Assembly (NCBI RefSeq): GCF_046630445.1
Contig: NC_092336.1
Location: 297,234,001 to 297,298,000 of the forward strand
Direction of reading: 5' to 3'
Length of the DNA stretch: 64,000 nt
Origin: Rutidosis leptorrhynchoides
Lineage: Eukaryota; Streptophyta; Magnoliopsida; Asterales; Asteraceae
A model generated the notes under the pieces. It made no database searches, was not told the DNA's origin, and saw only the letters and a program-made list of their open reading frames with translations. Positions 1-10,594 of the stretch are shown here, one piece after another. A program made the position numbers and the translations under genes. How positions within the stretch are numbered: the stretch's first letter is position 1; each line of letters begins with the position of its first letter.

Positions 1-490
1 AATATAAAAATTTTAAAATCCGAAAGAATTTAACCCCTTCCCACACTTAAGATCTTGCAATGCCCTCATTTGCAAGAAATCAGTAACAATTTAAATTATT
101 GAGGGTGATTTGTGTGAAAATGATTAAATTTTTACCAAAGTTTCCAAATATATTGGCGTTTGTTTGCTGAATGATAAATGGTGCACATCATTTGTTCATT
201 CCGTCTTGTTGTTATTTCACATATATTTTGCATCTTGTCGTCAAAATTACTTGCTTTTGCTGAACTTAATGCCAGTCTTTGAAAATGCGTTGTTTTACCC
301 TGTTGTGTAAATAAGATAAACTGCAAACATATATACATATTTTTGAAGTTTGGTATATTACCCCACATTCAAAAATTATTAAAATCTAAGAATAAAAGTT
401 AGAAACTATAAAAATGATTACAATATTAACAAAAATATTAAATGTATCAATAATTACAAATTATAAAATAAAAAAAAAATAATAAGTAAA
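1..490 (-). other. Athila 3' noncoding region with PPT-like motif
   Basis: This follows the env-like frame. No credible ORF is present. At 36-52 the minus strand reads TTAAGTGTGGGAAGGGG, a purine run close to the TAAGTGTGGGGAGA at the end of pol (3591-3604). The LTR start TGATAATGCT does not follow it within the window, so it is a PPT-like motif and not proven to be the functional 3' PPT. Confidence 0.55.
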
Positions 491-1450
491 CTAAGGATGA
501 TATTGGTACCAATAGGGGTTCCACGCATAACCATAAGTGCTATAGAATGCTTCGGCAGGGTCATACGTAGGATATGGTGGCTGCATCTCTATCGACCAAG
601 GAGGGAAGACGGGTTTCGGTGTAGGAATATAGTTTCTACCTATATGTTGGCAATGCGCTATGATCTGGTTCTGATGAACTTGCCAATCTTCAAATGCTCT
701 CTGTCTAGCATTTTCGTATTCCTGAGAAGCTATAAACCTATGCATTTCTTGCATCTCATTCCACCCTCCTACATTACCTTGTTCCTGGTTTCTCTCTACC
801 TGTGGATGTCTACCATTGTATCGTACTGCGGCGTTATTTCACCGCTTCAAAACTTTCGCACCATGGTATACATTTAAACCTATAGTGTCGCGGGGTTCCG
901 GCTCTTCTACTAATAATCCCCCCCGACTTATATCCACACCGAGATATTCACCAATCAAAGTAATAAAAATACCACCTCCTATTATGCTATGTGGACGCAT
1001 CCCCCGAACCATAGCTGATAAATAATAACCCACACAATATGGTATACTTACAGCGCTGTGTGGGTCTCGAATACACATATGGTAAAACAAATCTTGTTCA
1101 TTTACCTTTTCTTTGTTTTTACCCCTTTGTGTAATCGAATTAGCTAAAAACCTATGTATTACTCTTAATTCGGCTCTATCTATATCCAAATAAGAGTAGT
1201 TTCCCCCTTTGAAACGGTGATGGCTTGTCATTTGACTCCACACACCGTGTGTATCAAAATTCTCATCTATCTTTCTACCGTTTAGTATCAATCCTCTACA
1301 ATCGGCAGACGCTAACTCCTCAGGCGTATATATACGTAAAGCCTGAGCCATGTCCAGTAAAGACATGTGGCGCATCGAACCGCCTAACAAAAATCTAATA
1401 AAAGAACGATCGGTTAAACTAGCTACCCGATCATTCAACTCTATACTATA
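491..1450 (-). pseudogene. Athila env-like ORF remnant with internal TGA
   Basis: Two in-frame open pieces (1450-842 and 838-491) are separated only by a TGA at 839-841. The longer piece holds the Athila family signature near its N-terminus (RFLLGGSMRHMSLLDMAQAL) and later the HSIIGGGIFITLIGEYLGVD region. The second piece is Pro/Tyr/Trp-rich (PPYPTYDP, YAWNPYWYQY), as expected for the C-terminus of this family. The frame opens after a TAA at 1451-1453 with no ATG at its head. The usual N-terminal half is missing or would have to be supplied by splicing. The env label is historical: I see no obvious signal peptide or transmembrane segment here. Most likely a decayed copy; readthrough of the TGA is possible but unsupported. 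Confidence 0.8.
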
Positions 1451-1453
1451 TTA

Positions 1454-3010
1454 ATTCTCAAAATCATGTTTAGGCTCAAAGTTTGGATCATTTAACTACC
1501 TAGACATGTTACACTACTCAATTTAGCAACAATTCATGACAAAAATCGGCCATAACCTGTTTATATCAAAAAGCCCCAAATTGCTCAAGAACACAAACCC
1601 TAGATTATTCAAAATTTGAAGTTTAAGGCTTCTAATCATGTTAAACAGCATCAATCTAGGTTATACAAGCATAATACATAAACAATTTAAGTCTAATTAC
1701 ACTAAAAAGCATCAAAATCAAATTGGGTAAAAAAATAGCTCAAGAACACTAAAATTCGAATTAAATGGTGTTTAGGTGTAGAAATTTACCGTTTTTCTTG
1801 AGTAGTTCTTAGATATCATCCTTCTCAACATGATTTTAGCAAAAAATTTGGTGATTAACGGTTAAAAATTGAGATTTTTGGGGTGTTTTTGGGTGTATTT
1901 TCGTGGGTTTTCGCAGCAGAATTCGGGTTGTTTTTGTGTGTGGGAGTATACTGATCGTTCAGCTATTTTTATTTTTTTTCTGGGTTTTGATCCCTCCGCG
2001 AGTCGCGGAGGTTTGCACTTCAAACTCCGCGAGTCGCGGAGTTTGCTTTTTTTTTTTTTTTTTTTTTATAATCTTTAACTTATAACACAATTAAGAAATT
2101 AATTTTAAAATTTTGTTTCCCTTGTTATTTAGGACGAGGTCGTTTCGGATCGATGTCCTAGTCCGTCCCTCGACAAAATTTTAAAATTTGTCTTTTTGTA
2201 GCGATTGTTTTAAAAGCTAAGATTTTTGGGTTTTTTTAATGTTTTTGGCATACTTTAAATCAATAAGATTAAAAATATTGATAATAAAAGTTCTCGTCCC
2301 TCCCTCGGGTAAAGCAATTTCGGTTCAAAGACCTAGTCTTCAACTTACGACGAATTTTAAAAATCATATTTTTAACTTAATGAGATAAAGTAAATTTTTG
2401 TTTTTAAATTCACACAACATAAATATAAAATTCAAAATTAATATTAAAAATTCACACCAAACTCAAAATTTAAAATGCATAAAATTAAAAATTAATATTT
2501 TAAAAATTAAAAATTCACACCAAACTTAATTTAAAAATTTATAAATTCATATCAAACTTATATTAATTTTTCAAATATTTACAATTTTAAATATATTGTT
2601 TTTACAAAGTTTACAATATTAATTTAAGATTTAAATATTAAGATTAAAAACATAATAAAATTAAAAATCTTTTTGTCTTTTTATCCCACTTTAATCAATC
2701 AAATATTATCAAAAATATGTGCCCCTCTTTTCGGTAAAGTAATTTCGGTTCCAAGACCTAATTTAACTCATGACGAATTTTTGAAATATTTTGGGTTGAT
2801 TGATTAAAGATATTTATACCTTAAGAATAAACGTTAAATTTCGCAGTGATGTAATAAATTTTTGAACGATATCAATAATTTCGGTCGCCAAACCTAATTT
2901 TATTTAATACCAATTTAATACTTTTTAGCGAACAAATTAGCGTTTATTATCAAAAGGTTAAAAATAAAAATAAAAATAAAAACTGTACAGACATACCTGT
3001 GAAATAGATT
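1454..3010 (-). other. AT-rich spacer between Athila pol and env-like frame
   Basis: No coding frame is recognisable. It contains a paired CpG palindrome (1994-2041), a T run of about 21 (2047-2067), and a dispersed motif close to GGTAAAGYAATTTCGGTT at 2307-2325 and 2733-2750, each followed by a GACCTA...GACGAATTTT block, with a weaker trace near 2880. The repeated blocks look like diverged tandem copies about 430 bp apart. Confidence 0.6.
1994..2041. repeat. Paired CpG palindrome in Athila spacer
   Basis: CTCCGCGAGTCGCGGAG occurs at 1994-2010 and again at 2025-2041, 14 bp apart, in DNA that is otherwise nearly GC-free. Each arm is palindromic except at the central base. The second arm and its 5' flank (CTTCAAA) match the pair in the LTR at 12080-12102. 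Confidence 0.9.
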
Positions 3011-3012
3011 TC

Positions 3013-3429
3013 TTAGTTATATGATCTATTATATTCATAAGATAGTAGGTTTAATTGGTTTTCCATGGCTGCATAGGCGTAACCTCGAGCATTCATTGTC
3101 TTTTCTTCTAAACATATGAACGGTCCGTCTCTGCATAAAGTAACAAATTCGGTATTTGAATAGGTTTGATTATTTGAACATTTACCTCCATGTGACCATT
3201 TTCCGCATTTGTGACATCGTTCTAGGTGTCGTGCTCTTCTTTTCGCTGCGGATTTTGATTTTCCTTTACCAAATTGTAACTTATTATCTTCGCATCTGGA
3301 TCCTTTTCTAACTCCGTCCATTCTTTCTCTGATTACTGATACTAATTCGCTCGGTAATATATCATTATTTCTTTTAGTGATCAAAGCGTGTAGCATTAGA
3401 CCATGGTTTAATTCACAGGCAGTCTTCAT
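3013..3429 (-). CDS. Small basic ORF with one zinc-knuckle-like motif (Athila, post-pol)
   Basis: A 138-codon frame downstream of pol. It has a basic stretch (GKGKSKSAAKRRARHLERC) followed directly by CHKCGKWSHGGKC, a C-x2-C-x4-H-x3-C array one residue shorter than a canonical CCHC knuckle. This suggests a nucleic-acid-binding peptide. It ends 160 bp after the pol stop in the transcript direction and would need readthrough, reinitiation or a spliced RNA. I do not recognise it as a named family. It could be the displaced N-terminal exon of the env-like frame, but no joining splice sites could be proven. Confidence 0.45.
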   Translation of the reverse strand: MKTACELNHGLMLHALITKRNNDILPSELVSVIRERMDGVRKGSRCEDNKLQFGKGKSKSAAKRRARHLERCHKCGKWSHGGKCSNNQTYSNTEFVTLCRDGPFICLEEKTMNARGYAYAAMENQLNLLSYEYNRSYN

Positions 3430-3590
3430 TTCGTAAAAACCTAAAAAAAATAAAAATTCAGAATGGGGGGAGAAGACTAGTTCTTTAGGGTCTGCTAGGG
3501 AAAGACCATACGTGTTCCATTTTCGAGAACTACACGAAAACAGACAATCTAACTCTAACAGAAATACATATTATCCTTTAAAGACTTGAT

Positions 3591-3604
3591 TCTCCCCACA
3601 CTTA
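3591..3604 (-). other. PPT-like purine tract at the end of Athila pol
   Basis: The pol stop codon is the start of TAAGTGTGGGGAGA on the minus strand. A near copy lies at 36-52, after the env-like frame. A purine tract between pol and the env-like region would fit a second plus-strand priming site. This is inferred from sequence alone. Confidence 0.5.
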
Positions 3605-6600
3605 GTTAGCTGTGGTGTCGAAATTGTGATTAACTTCGTTGTCGACTTCCATCGGACCATGTATGTAATGTTTAACTCTGTGACCATTAACTTTAAATTC
3701 AATCCCATTTGAATTTATCAATTCTATCGTTCCGTATGGGAAAACTCTTTTGACTATGAATGGTCCAGACCATCTTGATTTCAATTTTCCAGGAAATAGC
3801 TTGAATCGTGAATTGAAAAGAAGAACTCTGTCTCCTTCTTTAAATTCTTTTGAACTTCTGATTCTTTTATCATGCCATTTCTTCGTTCTTTCTTTATAGA
3901 TTAACGAATTTTCGTATGCTTCATGTCTTAATTCTTCTAATTCGTTTAGTTGACTTAATCGTAGACGTCCGGCTTCATGTAAATCAAGGTTACATGTCTT
4001 CAAAGCCCAAAATGCTTTGTGTTCAATTTCTACTGGAAGATGACACGCTTTTCCATAAACAAGTCTAAAAGGTGTGGTTCCAATTGGAGTTTTGTAGGCT
4101 GTTCTAAAAGCCCAGAGTGCATCCTCCAATTTAATGGACCATTCCTTCGAATTTGATCCTACGGTTTTCTCTAGAATACGTTTTAAAGCTCGGTTGGTAT
4201 TTTCAACTTGTCCACTTGTTTGTGGATGATATGCGGTCGAGATTTTATGAGTTACTCCATATCTTTTAAGAACTTTCTCAAGTTGATTATTACAGAAATG
4301 AGTACCCCGATCACTTATTAAAGCTTTCGGTGTTCCAAACCTTGCAAAAAGACGTTTTAAAAAGTTGACTACAACTCGTGCATCGTTAGTTGGGAGAGCT
4401 TGTACTTCCGCCCATTTAGATACATAATCTATGGCTACGAGTATATATAGATTATTATGAGATTTTGGAAATGGACCCATAAAGTCAATACCCCAAATGT
4501 CAAATACTTCACATACTTGGATGACATTTTGTGGCATTTCATCACGTTGACTTATTTTTCCGGTCCTTTGACATGCATCACAGGATTTGCAAAGAAGGTG
4601 TGCGTCTTTGTAAATTGTAGGCCAATAGAATCCAGCTTCATAAACTTTTCTTGCTGTTAGTTGAGGCCCATAATGCCCTCCTGTTGGTCCTGTGTGACAA
4701 TGGTTTAAAATTTTACTAGCTTCATCTCCAAATACACATCGGCGTATTATTCCATCGGGACAACTTTTAAACAGATGTGGATCTTCCCAGAAATAGTGTT
4801 TTATATCACTGAAGAATTTCTTTCGTCTTTGGTACGATAATCCTTTTTCAAGGAATCCACAAACTAAGTAGTTTGCATAGTCTGCAAACCATGGAATTTC
4901 TTTATAATCTATCTTCAATAGATATTCATCAGGAAAGTTGTCTTGTATGGCCGATTCATTCAGAACTTCTAATTCGGGATTTTCAAGACGAGAAAGATGA
5001 TCAGCGGCGAGATTTTCTGCTCCTTTTTTATCTCGGATTTCAATATCAAACTCTTGTAAGAGTAAGATCCAACGGATTAATCTTGGTTTAGCATCTTGTT
5101 TTGAAAATAGGTATCTAAGGGCAGAATGGTCGGTATAGACCACCGTTTTTGCTAGAACGAGATATGATCGAAATTTGTCAAAAGCAAAGACAATAGCAAG
5201 GAGTTCTTTTTCAGTAGTTGTATAGTTCGTTTGTGCTCCTTGTAATGTCTTACTAGCATAATATATAGGTTGAAATCGTTTTTCAATCCTTTGTCCTAAA
5301 ACGGCTCCCATTGCAAAATCACTTGCATCGCACATTAGTTCAAATGGTAGATTCCAATTTGGTGTTATCATGATCGGTGCATTAGTGAGTTTTTCTTTAA
5401 GAATATTAAAAGATTTGATACATTCATCTGAAAAGATGAATGGCGCATCCTTTTCTAGGAGTTTATTCATAGGAGTGGCAATTTTAGAAAAATCTTTTAT
5501 GAAACGTCGGTAAAAACCGGCATGCCCTAGAAAACTCCTAACTCCTCTAACATTGGTGGGATGTGGAAGTTTAGCAATTACATCTACTTTAGCTCTATCC
5601 ACTTCAATTCCTTCTTTTGAAATTTTATGTCCAAGAACGATGCCTTCTTTAACCATGAAATGGCATTTCTCCCAATTAAGTACTAGATTTGATTTTTCGC
5701 ATTTAATTAGCATTCGTTCCAGATTAACTAGACATGATTTAAATGTATCACCGAAGACTGAAAAGTCATCCATGAATACTTCCATGCATTCTTCTATCAT
5801 GTCGTGAAAAATCGCCATCATACACCTTTGAAAGGTTGCAGGGGCGTTACAAAGTCCAAATGGCATGCGTTTGTAAGCAAAAGTACCATAAGGGCACGTG
5901 AATGTGGTTTTCTCTTGATCTTCGGGTGCTATTGGAATTTGAAAATATCCGGAAAATCCATCTAGAAAACAATAGTAACTATTTCCGGCTAATCTTTCCA
6001 ACATTTGATCTATGAAAGGTAAAGGAAAGTGATCTTTTCTGGTGGCGTCATTTAATTTTCTATAATCAATACATACACGCCATCCTGTTACAGTCCTAGT
6101 AGGAATAAGCTCATTTTTCTCATTTGTGATGACAGTCATGCCACCCTTCTTAGGTACGCATTGAACTGGGCTTACCCATGGACTATCAGAAATTGGATAT
6201 ATCAAACCTGCATCTAGCAGTTTAATAATCTCTTTTTTAACTACATCTTGCATATTAGGATTTAGTCTTCGTTGGCGTTGCACATACGTTTTATGACCTT
6301 CTTCCATAAGGATTTTATGTGTGCAATACGAAGGACTTATTCCTTTAATATCATGAATCTTCCATGCAATGGCTGGTTTATGAGCTTTCAACACAGAAAT
6401 GAGTTGTGATTTCTCATTTTCAGTAAGAGAAGACGATATTATTACAGGTAATTCAGATTCACCATGTAAATAAGCGTATTCCAAATGGTTTGGAAGTGGC
6501 TTTAACTCTAATTTCGGAGGTTCTTCTATCGATGATTTATATCGATATCTGTCTTCTTCTTTTAGCATTTGAATTTCTTCTGTTGTTGGTTCATATCCAT

Positions 6601-9193
6601 TAGCTATAAGTGTAGCTAACATTTCAGCTTCATCAATTGGTTCATTTCCTTCTCCTAAAGAACATTCTCCCGTTCCTTGTAATTCTGGAAATTCTTCTAA
6701 TAATTCTGCATGTGCATCTATAGTTTGAATATAATAACATGTATCATCTGCAGATTGTGGTTGTTGCATTGCTCTATCAACTGAAAAGGTAACACTCTCA
6801 TCCTCTATACTTAGGGTCAGTTTCTTACCGAACACGTCTATCATTGCTTTAGCCGTGTTTAAGAATGGTCTTCCTAATATGAGAGGAACTTGAGAATCTT
6901 CTTCCATGTCCAGAACAACAAAATCTACTGGAAATACTAAAGTACCAACTTTAACTAGCATGTTCTCCATTATCCCTCTAGGATATTTTATTGATCTATC
7001 GGCTAGTTGTATGCTTATTCTGGTTGGTTTCAATTCTCCAAGGTCTAGTTTAGCGTATAGTGAATACGGCATTAGATTTATACTAGCACCTAAGTCTGCC
7101 AATGCTTCTATTGAACTAAGACTACCCAGAAAACATGGAATTGTGAAACTTCCTGGATCAGATAGTTTTTCTGGTATCTTATTCAACAGCACTGCTGAAC
7201 AATTAGCATTCATAGTAACAGCCGAGAGTTCTTCCATTTTTTTTCTATTCGTGATTAGATCTTTCAGGAATTTAGCATATCTTGGCATTCCTGAAATCAC
7301 ATCAATGAAAGGAAGATTTACATTTATCTGTTTAAACATATCCAAGAATTTGGATTGCTCGGCTTCAAGTTTTTCTTTCTTCATTTTACTCGGGTAAGGA
7401 AGTGGTGGTTGGTATGGTTTAACATAAGGTTTATCCTTAACTGTGTTATCTTCATTAACCTTTTCAACTACCGGTTCTTTTTCCTTATCTTTATCAGGTT
7501 GTGGTTCTTGTGGAGTAGGAATAGTTTCATCAGAAGTTACAGGTATTTCAGGTGGTTTAAGTGTTGTACCACTTCTTGTGGTAATAGCTTTAGCTGTTTC
7601 ATTCCGGGGGTTAGCATTTGTATCGCTCGGTAGACTTCCCGGTTTTCTTTCACCTATTAACCTTGCTAGGTTACTCACTTCTTGTTCCAGATTTTGAATA
7701 GAAGCTTGTTGATTTCTAAATGCTTGAGCATTTTGTTCATTGGTTTGTTTTTGAGATGTGAAAAACTGCGTTTGAGTTTCAACTAGCTTCGTCATCATAT
7801 CTTCTAAATTCGGCTTTTTATCATCGGTTTGTTGTGGTGGTTTGTTTTGAAAATTCGGTCTTTGCTGATTATAGGTATTATTGGATACTTGTTGATTGCT
7901 AGGACCTTGTTGGTTATTGTATGGAATATTTCGGTTATAATTCTGGTTTTGATTGTAAATCGGTCTTGGCGGTTGATAATTATTCTGATAATTATTTCCA
8001 GGCCTTTGGTTTATGTATGAAATATTCTCTCTTTGTTCCATTGTTAATTCAATACTGAGACAATCTTTTGTCAAATGTGGTCCTCCACACTGCTCACAAC
8101 TAATTCGTATTGAGTGAATATCCTTAGTCATCTTTTCCATTCGTCTCTCGAAAGCATCTATCTTTGCGGAAATGGAATCTAAGTCATGGCTAGAATCGGC
8201 TCTAGCTGCTTTAGATGATCTAATGATATCTTTTTCTTGGTGCCACTCATGTGAGTGGGAAGCAGTATCATCAATAATTTTGTAAGCATCAGTTTCGGTT
8301 TTCTTCATAATAGAACCACCAGCTGCTATATCTATGTCTTTTCTTGTAGTGATGTCGCATCCTCGGTAAAATATTTGTACTATTTGACAGGTGTCTAAAC
8401 CATGTTGCGGACATCCTCTTAACAACTTTCCATATCTTGTCCACGCCTCATACAGAGTTTCATTTGGCTTTTGTGTGAACGTAACAATTTCTGCTTGAAG
8501 TCTTACGGCTTTAGATGCAGGAAAAAATTGTTTAAGAAATTTGTCAATTAAAACGTCCCATGTATCAATCGCCCCTTCAGGTAACGATTCCAACCAATCT
8601 TTGGCTTCTCCCTTTAAAGTCCAGGGAAATAACATGAGATATATCTGTTCATCCTCCACTTCTCGTATTTTAAATAGTGTGCAGATCCTATTAAAGGTAC
8701 GTAGATGTTCATTTGGATCTTCCTTCGGCGCACCACTAAATTGGCATTGATTAGTCACCATGTGTAGAATTTGTCCTTTGATTTTATAATCTGGCGCATT
8801 AATGTCTGGATGAGTAATTGCGTGACCTTGGCCAGTGCGTTTAGCTCTCATTCGGTCTTCCATACTTAAAGGTTCCAGATTCTCCATAATTGAATTTGTT
8901 GACTCGGTATCACTAGATGATTCTGATTTAATAGTTCGTTCCTCAACAATTGGTGGTTCCGGAGGAAAGTTTAATGGTTCAGGATCTACGAACCGTTCCT
9001 GAATATTTTCTGGATTCTCAATTGTGAGGTTGGGTTCAAAAAATGGATTATCGGAAATTTGAACTGAAGTACTTGGTCGACTGGATGACGATTCTAAAGA
9101 AAAATCAACGGCGGTTATATTTGTTAAACGATGTCTTGATCGAGTTACAGGTGGTGAACGTACAAAAGGTGATGAACGTCTTGCTCGGTGCAT
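3602..9193 (-). CDS. gag-pol: Athila gag-pol polyprotein, intact
   Basis: An uninterrupted 1863-codon frame. From the N-terminus: capsid-type gag (about 130-320, with [15 protein letters not shown]), one knuckle [13 protein letters not shown] (about 365), a Gln/Asn-rich linker, protease with the motif [12 protein letters not shown] (about 697), reverse transcriptase with CIDYRKLND and the catalytic box FMDDFSVFG (about 1137), RNase H ([17 protein letters not shown]; about 1285-1370), integrase HHCC zinc finger (HCHTG...CKSCDAC; about 1500-1545), catalytic core ([33 protein letters not shown]) and the integrase C-terminus. There is no chromodomain. The DDFSVFG box and DLGAS protease are typical of the Athila/Tat branch. 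All catalytic motifs look preserved, so it may be functional. It would act in cytoplasmic virus-like particles, then integrate in the nucleus. Confidence 0.95.
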   Translation of the reverse strand: MHRARRSSPFVRSPPVTRSRHRLTNITAVDFSLESSSSRPSTSVQISDNPFFEPNLTIENPENIQERFVDPEPLNFPPEPPIVEERTIKSESSSDTESTNSIMENLEPLSMEDRMRAKRTGQGHAITHPDINAPDYKIKGQILHMVTNQCQFSGAPKEDPNEHLRTFNRICTLFKIREVEDEQIYLMLFPWTLKGEAKDWLESLPEGAIDTWDVLIDKFLKQFFPASKAVRLQAEIVTFTQKPNETLYEAWTRYGKLLRGCPQHGLDTCQIVQIFYRGCDITTRKDIDIAAGGSIMKKTETDAYKIIDDTASHSHEWHQEKDIIRSSKAARADSSHDLDSISAKIDAFERRMEKMTKDIHSIRISCEQCGGPHLTKDCLSIELTMEQRENISYINQRPGNNYQNNYQPPRPIYNQNQNYNRNIPYNNQQGPSNQQVSNNTYNQQRPNFQNKPPQQTDDKKPNLEDMMTKLVETQTQFFTSQKQTNEQNAQAFRNQQASIQNLEQEVSNLARLIGERKPGSLPSDTNANPRNETAKAITTRSGTTLKPPEIPVTSDETIPTPQEPQPDKDKEKEPVVEKVNEDNTVKDKPYVKPYQPPLPYPSKMKKEKLEAEQSKFLDMFKQINVNLPFIDVISGMPRYAKFLKDLITNRKKMEELSAVTMNANCSAVLLNKIPEKLSDPGSFTIPCFLGSLSSIEALADLGASINLMPYSLYAKLDLGELKPTRISIQLADRSIKYPRGIMENMLVKVGTLVFPVDFVVLDMEEDSQVPLILGRPFLNTAKAMIDVFGKKLTLSIEDESVTFSVDRAMQQPQSADDTCYYIQTIDAHAELLEEFPELQGTGECSLGEGNEPIDEAEMLATLIANGYEPTTEEIQMLKEEDRYRYKSSIEEPPKLELKPLPNHLEYAYLHGESELPVIISSSLTENEKSQLISVLKAHKPAIAWKIHDIKGISPSYCTHKILMEEGHKTYVQRQRRLNPNMQDVVKKEIIKLLDAGLIYPISDSPWVSPVQCVPKKGGMTVITNEKNELIPTRTVTGWRVCIDYRKLNDATRKDHFPLPFIDQMLERLAGNSYYCFLDGFSGYFQIPIAPEDQEKTTFTCPYGTFAYKRMPFGLCNAPATFQRCMMAIFHDMIEECMEVFMDDFSVFGDTFKSCLVNLERMLIKCEKSNLVLNWEKCHFMVKEGIVLGHKISKEGIEVDRAKVDVIAKLPHPTNVRGVRSFLGHAGFYRRFIKDFSKIATPMNKLLEKDAPFIFSDECIKSFNILKEKLTNAPIMITPNWNLPFELMCDASDFAMGAVLGQRIEKRFQPIYYASKTLQGAQTNYTTTEKELLAIVFAFDKFRSYLVLAKTVVYTDHSALRYLFSKQDAKPRLIRWILLLQEFDIEIRDKKGAENLAADHLSRLENPELEVLNESAIQDNFPDEYLLKIDYKEIPWFADYANYLVCGFLEKGLSYQRRKKFFSDIKHYFWEDPHLFKSCPDGIIRRCVFGDEASKILNHCHTGPTGGHYGPQLTARKVYEAGFYWPTIYKDAHLLCKSCDACQRTGKISQRDEMPQNVIQVCEVFDIWGIDFMGPFPKSHNNLYILVAIDYVSKWAEVQALPTNDARVVVNFLKRLFARFGTPKALISDRGTHFCNNQLEKVLKRYGVTHKISTAYHPQTSGQVENTNRALKRILEKTVGSNSKEWSIKLEDALWAFRTAYKTPIGTTPFRLVYGKACHLPVEIEHKAFWALKTCNLDLHEAGRLRLSQLNELEELRHEAYENSLIYKERTKKWHDKRIRSSKEFKEGDRVLLFNSRFKLFPGKLKSRWSGPFIVKRVFPYGTIELINSNGIEFKVNGHRVKHYIHGPMEVDNEVNHNFDTTAN

Positions 9194-10566
9194 TCACTGA
9201 ATATCCTATTAGTTTTAAAAAGGAAAGAAAAATTATAATAAGTTATCCAATCAATAGACTTTTCTGATTTTGCCCACGTTTCGAATAGCCAAAAGATGCA
9301 GCAGAGGGGCAGGATTCGTTTGGTCTCAATATAATTGAGGACTGTTTGGCTCCAATAACCCGGTCCACGTACAAATCCAACTATTACTACGAACCAGAAA
9401 ATTTTGATGTCTATCAATTTAACCACTTAAAATAAATTTTCGTTATTTTAAGAAATTTAGATAAGAAGTAGAAAAAATTCTAAGTCCTAAAACTAGAATA
9501 GCGAGAAATAAGAGAGAAAAAGAGTTCGTCGAAAAAGGTTGAAAAAGAAAAAATGATTGAAAAATAAAAGGTGACGGAAAAATAAAAGAAACTTATAAAA
9601 ACTTAAAAATACTTGACTAACCTAACCTTATTACTACAACTAACTTAAAATTATAATCGCAAATTGAAATTACTAATTGGAATGATAATTGATACATAGT
9701 AAAAGGTCTAAAAATATTAAAGCTTACAGGAAAAACTAAATCCCAAATGGAAATAACTTAAAAAGAAACTAAAACTTAAAAAGGCGTCGCAAAATTCTAA
9801 AGCACCTAAATCTTAGTCTAAAGAAAAAGCACTTAAGGAATTTTATGGCAAAGCCTAAAAATCTAGGAGTAAAAATAACTATAGCAAAAACTAAGTTTAA
9901 AATTAAATATGAGCTAAAAATACAAATATTACACTACAACGATTAAAAAGGGACAAAATATAAAAATATACAAAAAGTTGTAAAAAGTACAATTTTTATA
10001 AAAATATTATTTTTATATTATTTATTTAATAAAACTATTAATTTTACAATTTAATAAAACTAATTTAACTAAAATATATAAATAAAAAGTAAAAGTAAAA
10101 TTAAAACTAATAATAATAATAATAATAATTAGGTTTTAATAATAATAATAATTAAAAATATCCCGTAATCAATGCAGATTTAGGGTTTTTGTCCGTGTGT
10201 CAGAAACCCTCCGCGAGTCGCGGCAATTAAAGAAGCAAACCCCGCGAGTCGCGGGGTTCAGAATTTGAGCTGACAGATTTATCTTTTTACGCGTTTTTCT
10301 TTTTATTTTTTTTTTTTTTATTTTCTGTTTTCTGTTTTTAATTTAAATAAACGATTTTAAAATAAAACTTATATTTTTATAAACTAAAATAGAAATAAAG
10401 AAACTTATAAAACTTAAATATTTAACAAAATCTTAAAAATACTTATATTTTTGTTTTTCTTTTTATATTTTTAAAACGTATTTTTACAAAAACGACTTTT
10501 AATAAAAGTAACTAAAAATCTTTTTTTTTATATATTAGCGTTGCGCTTCCGGCTTTTAAGAGTGTT
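9194..10566 (-). other. Athila 5' leader (PBS to gag)
   Basis: A 1.37-kb noncoding leader, very A/T-rich on the sense strand, with an AAT run near 10118-10151. Short frames at 9043-9426 are shadows. It holds a second paired CpG palindrome: CCGCGAGTCGCGG at 10211-10223 and AACCCCGCGAGTCGCGGGGTT at about 10238-10258. Packaging and splicing signals probably lie here but cannot be pinpointed. Confidence 0.7.
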
Positions 10567-10584
10567 TCCCCGGCAGCGGCGCCA
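10567..10584 (-). other. Primer binding site, tRNA-Asp type (Athila)
   Basis: The minus strand reads TGGCGCCGCTGCCGGGGA, complementary to the 3' end of plant tRNA-Asp(GTC) with one mismatch (GCTG for GTTG). It lies 10 bp inside the LTR edge. Confidence 0.9.
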
Positions 10585-10594
10585 AAAATATACT

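Noticed and set aside
497..877. 126-codon plus-strand frame
   Set aside because: Antisense shadow of the Athila env-like frame.
10567..10584. tRNA-Asp-like sequence
   Set aside because: Only the 3'-end complement is present; it is the PBS, not a tRNA gene. The same holds for the tRNA-Met-like sites.
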